A stretch of DNA of 64,000 nt from Setoptus koraiensis (lineage: Eukaryota > Arthropoda): contig CM106585.1 of NCBI GenBank assembly GCA_048013815.1, positions 12,958,001 to 13,022,000 on the forward strand. The letters are read 5' to 3'. The notes beneath the pieces were generated by a model that was not told the DNA's origin, did not search any database, and saw only the letters and a program-made list of their open reading frames with translations. Made by a program: the position numbers and the translations under genes. Of the stretch, positions 24,621 through 36,750 are shown one piece after another (within the stretch, counting starts at the first letter, position 1; the number at the start of each line of letters is the position of its first letter).

Positions 24621-24986
24621 TACATATCGTTGTACCAACAAATATATATATATATATATACATGGCCATTTGCACTTTGCCAAATCTAACCCGGATTGGG
24701 TAGGCGGCTGCGACACTCATATTCGGGTTACTTGCTTTGATTGCTACAACCACTGCTATCATCTCATGCCGAAACAGGTCAAGGGCTGTTCTAGTCAGGT
24801 GAGCTAGTTTTAGTGTAATTATTAGCAAATCGATGGAGCGACTAATGTATTTATTATCATATATATTATTCGCACTCAACTAACGCAACCAGATAACGGT
24901 GACTTGCATCACTTGACTAGTTGGCCGTGTAGACAGGCCGAAAAATGCTCGATCGTTCGCTTGACCTTTTCTATTTCAATTTTTCG

Positions 24987-25099
24987 GATGCTTGCATGTT
25001 TTTCGGATGCTTATTTTTCGGACGCTTGTTTTTCGGACGCTTGTTTTTCGGATGCTCGTTTTTCGCATGCTCGTTTTTCGGACGCTTGTTTTTCGGGTT
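24987..25099. repeat. Tandem repeat, 15-bp unit, about seven copies
   Basis: Units of GCTTGTTTTTCGGAC with small changes. The period keeps frame on the minus strand, which reads KNKRP/KNEHP pentapeptides; a second frame reads KTSVR. The flanking frame is short (25171-24971), so it is more likely a minisatellite than a gene. Confidence 0.8.
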
Positions 25100-28041
25100 A
25101 CCATCATTTCTATTGAGCTTGTAATGAGCGCGCCGAACATAACGCCGACATAAACGACGCTTATCAGCCATTTCAGATTGTCGTAGTTGCAGTTGATGAA
25201 AAGCCTCTGAAACAGCCAGAATCTGGCCCGAAATATTTTATCTGTGCCCCACAAATGAAATGGCATCGAAAAATGTGCTGCTCGATACAGGTTCACTCAC
25301 TTCTGAATGTCAAATATCATCTATCCATGTGGTCGCTCTGAATTGCCGACGCTCATTCAAAGAGCGAAACCGTAAACGTGCAACCGATAATATTTTTTGC
25401 TTATTTTTGGCATGAATTTTTCCATTTCGTTCGCTTTCGCTTGGTTGTTCTCTCAAAGATAACAAATAAAGATAATTCATTTTGCTAGAACATGACATCT
25501 CTAGTTGACGGAAGACATGACAGAAATAATCACCACTAACTCGTTGTTCGTCATACAACGATTATAGCGGCTATCGTTGGCTAACATTGGCTGACGCTAT
25601 ACACGGAGCGCAATCAACGTACTTCCGGTGCAACGGGCACACGCAGATCTGCATGCCGGCGTCAGATCAATTACCTACTGTCAAAGTTGGCCATGTTGAT
25701 TGCCACCACAAGTGCAGATAGTATTAATTTAGATTTATTTATAGATTTATAGCCCGACACAAGCTACAACATTCGCACAAGCTGGCCGCCGGCAAAATGT
25801 CTCGCCAGTGGCGCTGAGAAATTTCGCTTGAGCACGTAGTGAGGCGTACTTTAGCTCTGCTTAGCTCATGTGTGTTGTAATATACTGTTGGGGCCTATGC
25901 TGTTCTCAAGCGAACTATCTACGCTATTAATCAAGAGACAACGCGCACATGAGAGCTTAGCTGGAAAAGCTCTCAAGCAAATCAAATGAATCAATTGAAA
26001 CGACGACGAAAAACCAATGGGCGCCCAACTCAGAAACATACAAACAATCGTCAATAGTCAATGAAATAGCAATAGAGCCAACCATTGACCTATTCACTGT
26101 AATGGCTGCTGTTTCGGGGCAAATGTGGGCATCGAGCTCGTTTGCAAAATAGCTGCTATAAATAGATCGCTGTAGAACCTCTGCCCGGGGTAAGTCAGAT
26201 TTTGAATCACTAAATCGTTAACTAAATCGAACCGAATAGTGCAAACTCAGAAAATTTCAGCCAGAAAGAAAGTTTCAATTCCGAAATTTCACTGAAACAT
26301 TGCAGCTACATTGTAACCTGTGATTTTGCGAGTGGCTTTCACCTTTTAATGACACTCTGTTAGGCGATTTTGAATGAGTTGATGGAAATCGGTTTTCATC
26401 CAAATTAGTGTCCAACAGTGTTTTTTGCGCACAATGAACAGGTAAACTTGAATGGGCATATCGGGCAAATTGCAGCGCTGACATGCACACAGAAATTGAT
26501 CATCGAGTGGGCGGCGTTTGCAATCGGACCCAATAATTGACAAATTGTCAATTGTTCAGCCCATAAATGTAATTAATCATTTTGGCCGTGCGCATACAAA
26601 AGTCGATCGCGATCTATTGGCGCAAAATATCCGCTGTATCTGCTGTATCTGCTGTATATCTATTATCTAATTTGTTCACAGTTGCGACTGTCTAGCTCGA
26701 TACTGACAACAACAATTTTGGGTCACTAACGCGCAAGTAATTATATGCGTGCTAAGTCGATTTTATGACCTATACCGATAGTAACCTAATATTGCAAATG
26801 GCATTTTTATATTGTTACCGAGGCGAGTTATTTATGCATGTCGATTTGGGTTGGCGCCAAAGTGCATTAGTTGATATTGTTGTTGTCGTTGCGTCGTGTC
26901 ACCTGATATCTATTGGCATGGTTGCTTGGTTACATGCGAAAAACAATGACAGGACTTTGACACAGTTACTGTCTTACGTAACACGTGACAATGTGACGCG
27001 TTACGCGTACATATTGCTCTGTCGAAATATATATTGAAATATACAAACAATATAATGACAACAAGATAATAATAAAACCCACCACAAAGAAAGCGAAATG
27101 AGCACAGAAAATATCTTGTACAATTTCATTGTTTATCACTGCAATTGAATTATCTGTTGTTGTCGTTATGTCAGGCCCCCGCCGGGCCTAGCTCGAGCGA
27201 AAGGTCACAGACAATAGCGTTCGGTGTCTATCTTGTTGAATTGTACTAACTGGTGAGACCAATACTATTACTGTAAAAAGTTTCTTATTGCACAATTATG
27301 TACCGCTGAGAGAAAGACTTTAAGTGATTTTTAGTAATCTATTAGATTAAATCTAATAATATTCGCGAATGAAAAATAACAGGGCATATGTCATTCCAAG
27401 CAAGACCCATAGTCCGACAATTTTCATGCATAGATTCAGACCAGTTGCAGTTATGCATTTACGCACAAGATGGCGCTGAGAAAATAATATGATACTCACC
27501 TGTGTGGTTCAAATGGTGTTGGTGTTTCCGGTTTTCAGGCGCGATCATTGTCACACGATCGCCAGTTATGATTAATGGGTTAGTTGCACAATGAAAATTG
27601 TCGAGCGAGGAAGAAAGAGAGATAATTGATTAGAGAAATGGCTTATTGAATTGCAGAATTGGACAGTACAATTGCGAGAGCGCTCATAATAGAAGTTGGG
27701 CGCCACACTAGCGAGATTGAGGCGCCATCTCTGATGGTGTCAGACGGTCAGATTGTTCAAGCGGCGAATGGCAGTGTTGCCATCTGGGGGCGACGGATGC
27801 GATTAGAGCAAGACTGAGAATGGCTCCGAGAAACTAATATAATTATCTGTGTTCCGTTGTCGCAACAAGGGGGAAAAAACTCGAACGAATGGGGCGAAAG
27901 AAACAAAAGATGAGAGATGATGACTATTCATTAGATTGATCCTCACTCACACGGTGTTATGGCTGTATTATATGAACGTTATGACTATTAGACGACACAC
28001 CGACATAATGTTATTAATTTATCTTGCCACTACTTCCATTC

Positions 28042-28081
28042 CACAACAGAGCACAACAGAGCACAACAGAGCACAACAGAG
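28042..28081. repeat. Tandem repeat, 10-bp unit, four copies
   Basis: GCACAACAGA-type units, head to tail and nearly exact. Confidence 0.85.
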
Positions 28082-28563
28082 TGATTTCTGGCGACAGTGG
28101 TTGCCTAGTTGCATAAAACGACGCCAGCAATATAACTGAATTGAACTGTATGATAGAATTGCTAAGATGGATATAGATGGCTGGACTGGGATAGATTATC
28201 GCCCATTCAATGTGACAACATGGGGCCAGACAAAAGAGAAACACTGCCCGAATCGACACGACGACAAAAATCAATATTGTTGTTAATTTAATATGTTGTC
28301 CAGCCAGCCGGCTATAGTCGTGTGTGAGAGATTAAATGAAATGCCATGAATATCGAATGTGAATAATTCATTAGTTGCGACGCAATCTATAGCTAGCGGA
28401 CATGTGTACAAGTGCAAATGTGCGAGTGTGCAACATGATAAGAAAATAAAGATAATTGATAAAGGGCCACAAAGAGGCAAACGAACATTGTTCAGTTGAT
28501 CGGTGGTGGATATTACATAACCGCATTCAACGCAGTTGGCGCAATATGAAGAAGGCTGGAGTC

Positions 28564-28616
28564 GTTGTAACAAGAGGACAAGTGTCGTTGTAACAAGAGG
28601 ACAAGTGTCGTTGTGA
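28564..28616. repeat. Tandem repeat, 24-bp unit, just over two copies
   Basis: GTCGTTGTAACAAGAGGACA begins each 24-bp unit; the third copy is partial. Confidence 0.8.
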
Positions 28617-29613
28617 CAGATCACCAGCGGTTGTGACTTTTTCGGGGTGCCGGCGCCACGGAAATAGCGAGCAAACACACATTCAGATGACAGCTCTATT
28701 CAGTGGCAGTTGATGATGCCAGTAATTGTTTCGGCACATTCTATACTACAACAGGTAGTTGACAGATGAGACTGGCTGTTGTGACTTATTCATGTTGTTG
28801 ACTTACATAACATAACATAGAGGACATAACTATAATATAACGGATAATGTTTTTTTAATGCCGGCGCGTGACTACAATTTTATGATCTGTCATTCTGTCG
28901 CGCAACACAACCCAACGCTATGTGAACCTGTCAATTGGTCCACTGAGCAGCCTTGCGCCTAACAACGCGCCCGGCTTAAGTGGGGCCAACAAAAAACGGG
29001 GCCTCCCCCATCCCCCCGTCTAGCGAATTTCTTAGCATGGGCGATGGCGAATTTACGACGCTAGAGAGTTCACACAGTCAACCATTGTGTGTGTGTGCAA
29101 TATGAGGTATAATTATGAGGTCATCATTTGGCGATCACCTCAGGTTTAGGTGTGTGTGTGTGTGTACCGTTATATCGAGTTATGAGTTATGTCGTGTTTG
29201 GCACCAAAAAGGCGCCACGTTTTGCGTTGCGCGAATCGCTCGTATTGTTATTATGAGTATTTACAAGCTATATGAAAATACATCAATTTATTTGCCCGCT
29301 TGCACATACGCGGGCACACAATATAGGCTCATGGGGCACTTAAGTATTACTATTTGTCATATTGCGCAATAATTGCGTGAGTGCTGCCCAAACTGAAACA
29401 TATAAACATATTAGCGGATGAATATAAAATCAACATATAAACATACCGTATATATATAAATATAAATATATGGCTTTAGGCACCTCGGCATGCAGCTGAA
29501 CTGTAAAACAGCGACTCGCGAGCGAATTGCCGTTTTGTTGCTCGCCACTTACTTACGATGATTTGCCGCGCACGGGCAGCCCTGGGGCCAAGCCACGTCG
29601 ACTTGGTTACATA

Positions 29614-29639
29614 AGAGGCCTCTATTATGAGAGGCCTCT
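29614..29639. repeat. Paired AGAGGCCTCT palindromes
   Basis: The same 10-bp palindrome occurs at 29614-29623 and 29630-29639, six bases apart, directly beside a TTACATAA at 29607. The two copies can pair as a short hairpin. Confidence 0.75.
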
Positions 29640-30589
29640 ATTTGATTAGTGCGGGCTAGGCCAGCCAGAAACTCTTGTTTATCCTGGCGAGCTGCCCACG
29701 ATAATTGGTCGCTGGCCAGGTTGCCACTGTAATTTCTCAGCCGGGCCCACGAGGCGCACCCACCACCCTCATTCTAAATACCCACTGCCACCCGATGCGG
29801 GACTTGTGATCTCGTCTAGTCGTGACACCTCGGGCGCCGTGCCGCACCACGTCGCCAAAGTCGCTGCCATTGCTACTGTGTGTGTGTGTACAACAAGCAA
29901 AAAAGTCGACACTAACGAGACCATTAGCGAGATAAAACTTATAACTGATTAGTGAGCGTTCCAGAAAAGCACCCACTCATCGCCCGCGAACGGATATTAA
30001 TACATTCTGGCCCCATTTTGGCATCGCCTGGCAGAATGATTGAGCCCAGCATCGATGGACCGCCACCAGCAGGCAGTTATGACAGATAACGGGCCGGATC
30101 GGTGGTAAGCGACGAGGCGCCTGTTGGCTCAGTTGTACGCAGGTAGCGATTAGTTTTCATCAATAACAGCAGCAGTCAGAGTAAAATTAGATTAAGCACA
30201 CATAGACAGGTGTCAGCAGCGGATTTCTCTCATCAAAGCTGTCGCCTATTTTAATCAGTGCACCAGCTTCGCCAGTCGCCAGCTTGTTATTGGCAGCACA
30301 CAAACAATCGATCATTAGGCTAATAATATCTTTTTTGAAACTGAAAAGTAAACAATAGCGAGCTGGATATTTAGCTAACTCTAGTTAGTGAACGAGCTGG
30401 CTCACTGAGCGAAACCAACAGATTCAGTGGGCACTTTTTCTTTTCCAACATTGTCGACGCGATGGCTCGAAATGCATCATGTGCAGAATTTTCATCAAAA
30501 TCTGACGGCAGCAATTAATTGAATACATTAGAAAATTGTTCATGAAAGGCTTCACTAGGATTGCAAACCGGCAGCCGCAACAGCCATCA

Positions 30590-30715
30590 TTGGGGCCAAC
30601 AGAATCTGTTATTAACCGGTTCAGTTCTAGCCAGGGGAAAACTCTGAAACTTTGTATTTGAGCGAATCAAGCATAGATAACTCGTTTGAGAGGCACGAGT
30701 GTTTATCTGGTTTTA
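30590..30715 (+). mobile_element. Diverged end of a hAT-family element
   Basis: The stretch begins TGGGGCCAACAGAATC and shares blocks with the left end of the intact hAT derivative at 56700: CAGAATC, GTTATTA, CCG, AACTCT, and ACTT/GTATTTG in the same order and spacing. I could not find a matching right end or target duplication, so it is probably a truncated or old copy. Confidence 0.45.
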
Positions 30716-30952
30716 GCAGAAATTGACCAGAGAGCTCGTTTGAGATGGATTTCCGTCAACCAGAATGAGCAAATCATCATGAGTCCCATTAAATTTCATT
30801 GAAGATTCATGAAAGAGACTCTAATTGGATAAAGGCCAACACTCGAAGTAAGATATCTCATCGTGTCACTCGGAGTGAGTGATTTTATCACACGTAGTTC
30901 TGATGATCACCTCACATCTAGTCACAGTTGCAACTCGCAACTGCAGCTAAAA

Positions 30953-31252
30953 ATGGACCACAAAGTATTGACGAATATTTTTAAAAATGTCAACCTGGTA
31001 AATGTCAACTCACGAAGACACTAAAAACATACCGTTTTTGAAAAACAAAAACTCTCTGAAATGTTTGATGCAGCAATTTCCATGTTTTTATGCGCCACTA
31101 GTGAGAGAAACTGTTCAACAAAGGATATTCTCAATGGTTGTTCCAGCCAGAATAATTGTTTTCGCAATAAAATTTCCGAAAATATTCAGAATGTTGCCAC
31201 TCACCATCTAAAAACAAAGTTTTTCGAGTTTCCAGTTGACACTTTCTACTAG
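30953..31252 (+). pseudogene. Possible broken small cysteine-containing gene
   Basis: An ATG at 30953 opens a 23-codon frame ending at TAA (31022-31024). The same frame then continues open to TAG (31250-31252) and encodes KQKLSEMFDAAISMFLCATS followed by an Asn/Lys-rich segment with three more cysteines. A GTAAAT at about 30992 could be a donor, but no good acceptor follows. Either an internal stop broke a small orphan gene, or the downstream part (from the ATG at 31061) is itself a 63-residue gene. It lies 460 bp upstream of the intact secreted-protein gene. No family recognised. Confidence 0.25.
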
Positions 31253-31712
31253 TACCCGTGGTTTTTCTAACTTATCATTGACTTCTATCTGCCTCTCCCA
31301 CGGACACCGCGCGGATATTCCATAATGATGGGGTTGGTTCGAAAAAAGTCGGTTCCGGTCTACACTAAGTTCGTTTTGTATTGATATGGCACTACTCGAA
31401 TTTAAGGCCAACTCGTGCTGATATAGTTGCTATTTTCAAAATTGAATCTATCAGCGAAACAAATGTTCAGATAGATACCTGAGAATGCGAATGAAATCCC
31501 AAAATAGGAACATTCCATTATCCGGTAACTGCGAAAAAAAAACAACCTTGTTCATCGATAGACTTGAGTTTTCAGAATCCAGAATACAGTTTCATTCGAC
31601 GAGTGTGCCATATGAATAGTCAGAGAAATAGAGAAATATAGTCAGAATATTATAGAAATTTGTTTCGCTCAGGTATAGCCAAAGCAGCTATAGATCGTAG
31701 TACTATCTCAAT

Positions 31713-33011
31713 ATGCAAATGGTACTAAGCTTATTGTTAGCAGTGGTCGAGCTGCTAGTTTTTTACAATACAGTCAGTGCCGATGAGATTTCAAATCCTT
31801 CAAGGCCTTCAATGGGCCACTTAGCGAGACTCTTCGGTGAAAAAAACCAGCTCTTCAAGCAATATTTCAGAGCATATAAGATGCGTGAAATAGCGGATAA
31901 AGAGGGCGTAATGGATTTGGATCAAGATGACTGGCGCAACTTCTCACCAACAAACGCTCAGTGCGTCAAATATTTGGAAAAGTTCATCAATAATAAATAC
32001 AAACTGGAGGAGTTTCTTGATTTAATCTTTCTTGACAGTTGTCTGGGATATTTGTACGACGATTACGAGTACAGATGGCCTGATCAGACCAGCGCTCAAG
32101 GGAAGAAAACGTTGGAATCTTTAATTGCTGATGAAAATTTGAAAAAAATCTACACAGGCACCAAATTTGAAACTCTGAATGCTAAAGGAACAAAATTTTT
32201 CGAAGACTTAATGCGATTCGGTTTGGCAATGGCTTTAGAGCACAAGATAAATTGCATCGGATGGATCCAGGTGGTGACCAGTTATGCCCAAGGTAGACAT
32301 CTGTTTGGTAGCCCAGAAGAGGACACTTATGTCAATCTTATGTCAGACGTTGCTAGACGCCAAGGAATTTATTGCTTCAAATACGAGATGGATGAATTCT
32401 CTGACAGAATAATTTTTAGGAAATTTAACGGTCATGTTCTTCCCAACCCTAAAAATTTATTACCAACGCCGGCTCGAAAACAGATGGTCGAGAGCCGTTG
32501 GCCCAAGACATTATTGAAAGCCCTCCAAACAATCATGGGTGCATCATCGTCTACTGCTATTGATTTGGATGAAATGCAATCGCTTGCCTATCAACTAAAA
32601 CAAAACGATTCTAAAGCTCAGGAGCGGCTTTTGTCTAATCTGGGGAAATATGCCAATAAAAAGCTCGGGAATCCATCATCTATTTCGCAAGAAGAGGCTC
32701 AAAGTAATTACAAAGATTTGAAGGATGAACTGTGCCAAAAGTACATGAATAAAAACCATGAGACTTGGATCAATTTGCTGAGTTACCGTGACTTCTTCGG
32801 CGACATTGAGGGGCTCTTGTACCAGGATCCGGGACCATGGTCCATTAAAAGAGCTAAGGTGATGTACTTGACCACTTTCATGTGTCGTTACGTCGACATG
32901 ACTCATGCTACACAATCATCCTCCGGGTACGCAATAAAATTGCCAGAGAATTCTGCAGAGATCATGAAAATCTGGCCCATGTCGCCCCCATCGGAAGAGA
33001 AAGGTACCTGA
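31713..33011 (+). CDS. Secreted orphan protein, 432 residues, single exon
   Basis: A complete frame from ATG to TGA with no intron. Residues 1-23 form a signal peptide with hydrophobic core LSLLLAVVELLVF and a likely cut after VSA, before DEIS. The second ATG (codon 3) would also serve. The mature protein has six cysteines (84, 110, 181, 221, 341, 391), which could form three disulfides, and a possible N-glycosylation site NDS at 298. It is mostly helical-looking and rich in Lys, Glu, Leu and Tyr/Phe, without membrane segments after the signal. An AT-rich TATA-like stretch lies about 65 bp upstream. I recognise no family. It sits alone on the plus strand in AT-rich DNA, opposite to the large minus-strand coding blocks, and may be nested in their intron. 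A secreted or lumenal role is inference from the signal peptide. Confidence 0.8.
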   Translation: MQMVLSLLLAVVELLVFYNTVSADEISNPSRPSMGHLARLFGEKNQLFKQYFRAYKMREIADKEGVMDLDQDDWRNFSPTNAQCVKYLEKFINNKYKLEEFLDLIFLDSCLGYLYDDYEYRWPDQTSAQGKKTLESLIADENLKKIYTGTKFETLNAKGTKFFEDLMRFGLAMALEHKINCIGWIQVVTSYAQGRHLFGSPEEDTYVNLMSDVARRQGIYCFKYEMDEFSDRIIFRKFNGHVLPNPKNLLPTPARKQMVESRWPKTLLKALQTIMGASSSTAIDLDEMQSLAYQLKQNDSKAQERLLSNLGKYANKKLGNPSSISQEEAQSNYKDLKDELCQKYMNKNHETWINLLSYRDFFGDIEGLLYQDPGPWSIKRAKVMYLTTFMCRYVDMTHATQSSSGYAIKLPENSAEIMKIWPMSPPSEEKGT

Positions 33012-34297
33012 TATCGGTTGAGATTGTGATCAACTGCATTCCATCAAGACCCTTCGTCGTTCAACTGAATCTGTTCAAGACCTAACGAGACGATTTGTCT
33101 CAGACGAACCAACATTGAAACAGATAAAAGCATATCACCGATTGATGAATAACACTGGATGCAATGTGATGGCTCAGAATCAATCATATCATTTTTTTTT
33201 TGTTTTGATGCATGGTGGCAGGGGAACATTTCAGTTCATTATTTAAAAATTGGCCCAGTTTTCATACGTTATTGGGCTAATCTTTCTTTTTTCAACCATT
33301 TACGTTCTCTTGGAATCTCTGCGAATCATTTTCTTACGCTTATCAAGGTCAGCAAATCTTTAAAAGCCATATATGACAGAAAAACAGCAAAACATTAACT
33401 CGAAGAAGACAGCGCTTTCATTGGTAAATAAATCTTTTAATTTGGCAGGATATAGACCTGGTGAAAAGGATCACACCAGTCAGACCGCCCTCTTCACTGA
33501 GAGGAATTCTTTTTCACAGGTCATAATAATTCTTTTCTACAGAAATTCTCAAAGCTTGAATTCAGTTGGCTAATGTGAGGTCTATCACACAGACTTCCGA
33601 CTGAAAAGTCAGCAAGTTTAGTTTTCGAAACAACGATTAAGGAAAATCGAAACAATTTTAGAATTTTGCTAGAAACTTCAAATGCCTCCAACAATTTCGT
33701 GAATTTCCGCCATCTTCACTCTTGGCTAAATTCTAATCTCCAAGCTTTCACACCATCTCACAAAAATGTTTGGTTTCTCCCTCTGGGGTCCCCTAATTTC
33801 GAAGTCTGTATTGAGCTTTCCGCAAACTTTGCCCTAGACCACACAAAATTGTTTGTGTTTACGTTTTAGCCACATCAAAATAAGTATACACGTTCTTTGA
33901 AAATTATTTGTTGTTCCGAAAAACAGGCTCCTAGGACAAAGAAATAGTAACAAGCGGTGGAAATGTTCCAAAGACCAACAGTGGTTCGAATAATAACTGC
34001 AAATTGCCGAATATAAAAAAACCCATTAGTGAATGTTTTCATCAGAAACATCATTGGTGAATAATGTTCAGAGAAAGTAGCGGCCCTGTTACACAGTCAC
34101 GTTTTAATGTGCCACCATTGCAGCATCTTCTAAGCTCCACTGCTGGATATGAAACGGTATCTCGATCCTAGTTGGGCTGCCCTTCTTCACGCATGCTCAC
34201 TTACATATGAATGGAATTTCGGAGATCGTAGTTCTAATGCTTCAGAATTCTTGACGAAAAACTAACTTTTGGGCTATTCAGCTGATTGAATGATGAC

Positions 34298-34548
34298 TAG
34301 GGAGAACAGTATCGGTGGTTGAAACTACTCAAACTCGGTTTTTACGAGATCCAAACGTCGGGCTTTTCGGTATTTACCAGTCTAAATTGGTGATTGAAGG
34401 GTAGAAGCAGCTCGGAGAAAGGCCTCCCCGATCTGAGAGAAGGGGGGGAAGGTGGGAGCTCCCCGTGGTCGTTTGAAGTTAAAATGGACACACTTTCAGA
34501 AACAATAGACAATTTTGATATAAGATCGTCATTATGGACCTCTCCTTA
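34298..34548. mobile_element. Candidate hAT-derived miniature element
   Basis: It starts TAGGGAGAACAG, as both ends of the hAT derivative at 56700 do, and its first 80 bp match that element's right end read in reverse (shared blocks include ATCG, CGGTTTTTA and CTTTTCGGT). The proposed far end reads CTCTCCTTA. The flanks are ATGATGAC (34290-34297) and CTGATGAC (34549-34556), an 8-bp duplication with one mismatch. The far end is weakly matched, so the boundary is uncertain. It is non-coding. Confidence 0.45.
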
Positions 34549-36723
34549 CTGATGACCGATTGATTGATAAACTCATGTATTATATTAAGTTTCGTCGGAC
34601 AGCCACTCTTTGGAAGACGTGTAAAGAGGCTAGAATTTGTTGAATTTTTGAAATACTATTTTGTCTGTGTTCGGCCTCAGATGTCCGTGTGCCAAGTAGA
34701 TAACTGGCAATTATTAATAATTTACGAGTCACCCGCAAGATGGACACACAAAACTTTGGCCCACATTTCGGCCTTTCATACACGGGACGAATGAGGCGAC
34801 GAACAATCCATCCCATAAAAAATCGACACCCTTACATGTTTTTGTGCTCTAATGCCATCGCTATTAGTCAGGTGGAAGCTGCGCTCTCGTTGAGTTGACT
34901 CGTAGTCAACTTCACTCGACAACAATGCTATCATAGTTTTTTTTCTGTCCGTTTAGTTTGGACACACTTTGTGTTGAGCAACTACATTTCCTTTGTGTTC
35001 AAACACTCTGTCTAATCTATGGCACAAATGAAATACACAACTAAGCACTTATCGCCTTCTATCAGTACACTCTCACTGACTGCTCTTCAACTTGAATCGG
35101 AGTTATTGTGTTGGCACCATTTAATTGGCTTTGATAATTATAGAAATGGCCAGAGATTCTCAGGCCTCAGATAGCGATGAAAATACACAGCAATACGATG
35201 GGCAGTTTCGGACTAATTCTGCGAAATTGACCATGGATTCTTTCATCTCGGTGACGAACTGCACAGTTCACCGATAGAGCCATACGCTCAGCCCGTGATA
35301 AATATGCGCGAACTTTGTTCAAATCTAGCCAGAGGCCGCGAAACTAAACAAAAGATAAAATGACTTGCCCTAATCAGTTGTGAGCGATGCGAAAGTAGAT
35401 TTTATTTCATTTATTGATCGGTCTTACATTCATTTTCTCCACCGGAAACTTCACCGTCTTTTGTGTTACCTTATATATATATGTTATAATACCGCCCGAG
35501 AGCCCAAAGAACGGAACGAGCAAGGTTTTTCTGTTTACTTTTATTTCTCGAGAGAAGTATTTTCCTAGTTTGATATTGTTTTTCTTTTCTTTGAATTCGC
35601 GAATTCACTTTAGTACTCTGCTTATACTATTAGTTTTTTGGCAAACACCGAACACAGCTTTTTTCCTCGTCTGGAAGCCGACTGTTTCAGTGAGCCGACT
35701 TGTTGGAGGCGGAGTTGACAAAGAAGGTCACCATCAGCTATGGCCATTGTGCAAATACATGTGTATGAAATGGAAATTATAAATTAAATACAGGGAAAAA
35801 ATCATTTTTCTGTGCTCTGGTTGTGTCACACAAATAAGGCAAGATAAAGAAAAGATGATGATGAAAATTGCCAGATTGTGAGCTAAGAATAGAGGGCGAA
35901 AAAGCTAAAATGTTTGCTAAAGAAAGTAAAATGTGTTTTCACAAAGGAATGAGATTCAAAGAAAATGAGGCAGTATTGTGTGAGAATCATGAAATTGATG
36001 AGAAAACGATTTTCTTAGTAGCGCCAATATGATATTGCATGGAGCAAGTGGCAAGCGCAATCTATTAACGTATAAGTGGTTCGAATCTATTCATGTGTGT
36101 AAAGGCGGGCAAGTAAGAAAAATTCCATCTGTTCATTGAACAATACTTATACTGCATGGTGCCAGTGATTGTGTCGGCTTCTACGAGCCTATTATCCTGC
36201 TCGTCAAGTGCCCCAATTCGCGCAACGGAACTCATCGCTGAGGAAAACACACGGGATCATATGACGTCAACCTTGAAAATTGAGTGGACTGCAACAGACA
36301 GCCAACTAGAGATGCGATGCATCCTTGTATTATAAATTATATTAGCAACAGTACAGTGTCAGATAAGAACACCATTACGTAACTATCGCATAATTTTGAA
36401 TTGAAATGTTTATGTGCCCATAGGTACTGATAGTTAACGGCAGTGTCAGCTTTTTGACCTAGCTACTTTTAAACCTCAAGCTGAGTAGTAGCATATTATT
36501 GCGCGCATCTAGTGGTTATTAATATACACAGACAGGCAATCGTTTATGGGGGGTTCCAGCGAGGAGTATTTTGAATCGGCTGACGGTGTAACCAGGTAGG
36601 CCGATGGAAAGGATTTCGTGTGTCGTAAGAGTATCTGAGAATGATAGATACTTAGCTTAAAGTTACTTGACACTAAAGAGGGGGCAAGCTGTGACAGCAA
36701 GATGAGTCACCTCGGGGCCTTTT

Positions 36724-36750
36724 CGGCTTGTTATACAATAACAAGCCGAG
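36724..36750. repeat. Perfect hairpin, 12-bp stem, 3-nt loop
   Basis: TCGGCTTGTTAT at 36724-36735 pairs with 36739-36750 around ACA. A TTACATAA motif lies 18 bp downstream. Confidence 0.85.

Larger units (their letters stand above)
5703..24950. other. GC-richer gene-poor block, probably intronic
   Basis: About 19 kb without a coding frame I can support. Listed frames here are repeats read as protein or chance frames in GC-rich DNA. It holds CAA/GTT arrays, CA/GT runs, short tandem arrays, many GGCGCC and GGCCGG palindromes, and at least nine perfect hairpins with 12-24 bp stems. The two flanking minus-strand exons make a single long intron the favoured reading; intergenic DNA is the alternative. 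Confidence 0.55.
24951..31712. other. AT-richer stretch without a supported gene
   Basis: Composition changes to AT-rich near 25 kb. It holds the 15-bp array at its start, two short direct arrays (28042-28081 and 28564-28616), TTAYRTAA motifs at 26974, 28513, 28803 and 29607, a hAT-related end at 30590 and a possible broken small gene at 30953. I see nothing else I can defend. Confidence 0.5.

Noticed and set aside
36065-36085. GGTTCGAATC, like a tRNA B box
   Set aside because: No A box at the right distance and the flanks do not fold into a cloverleaf.
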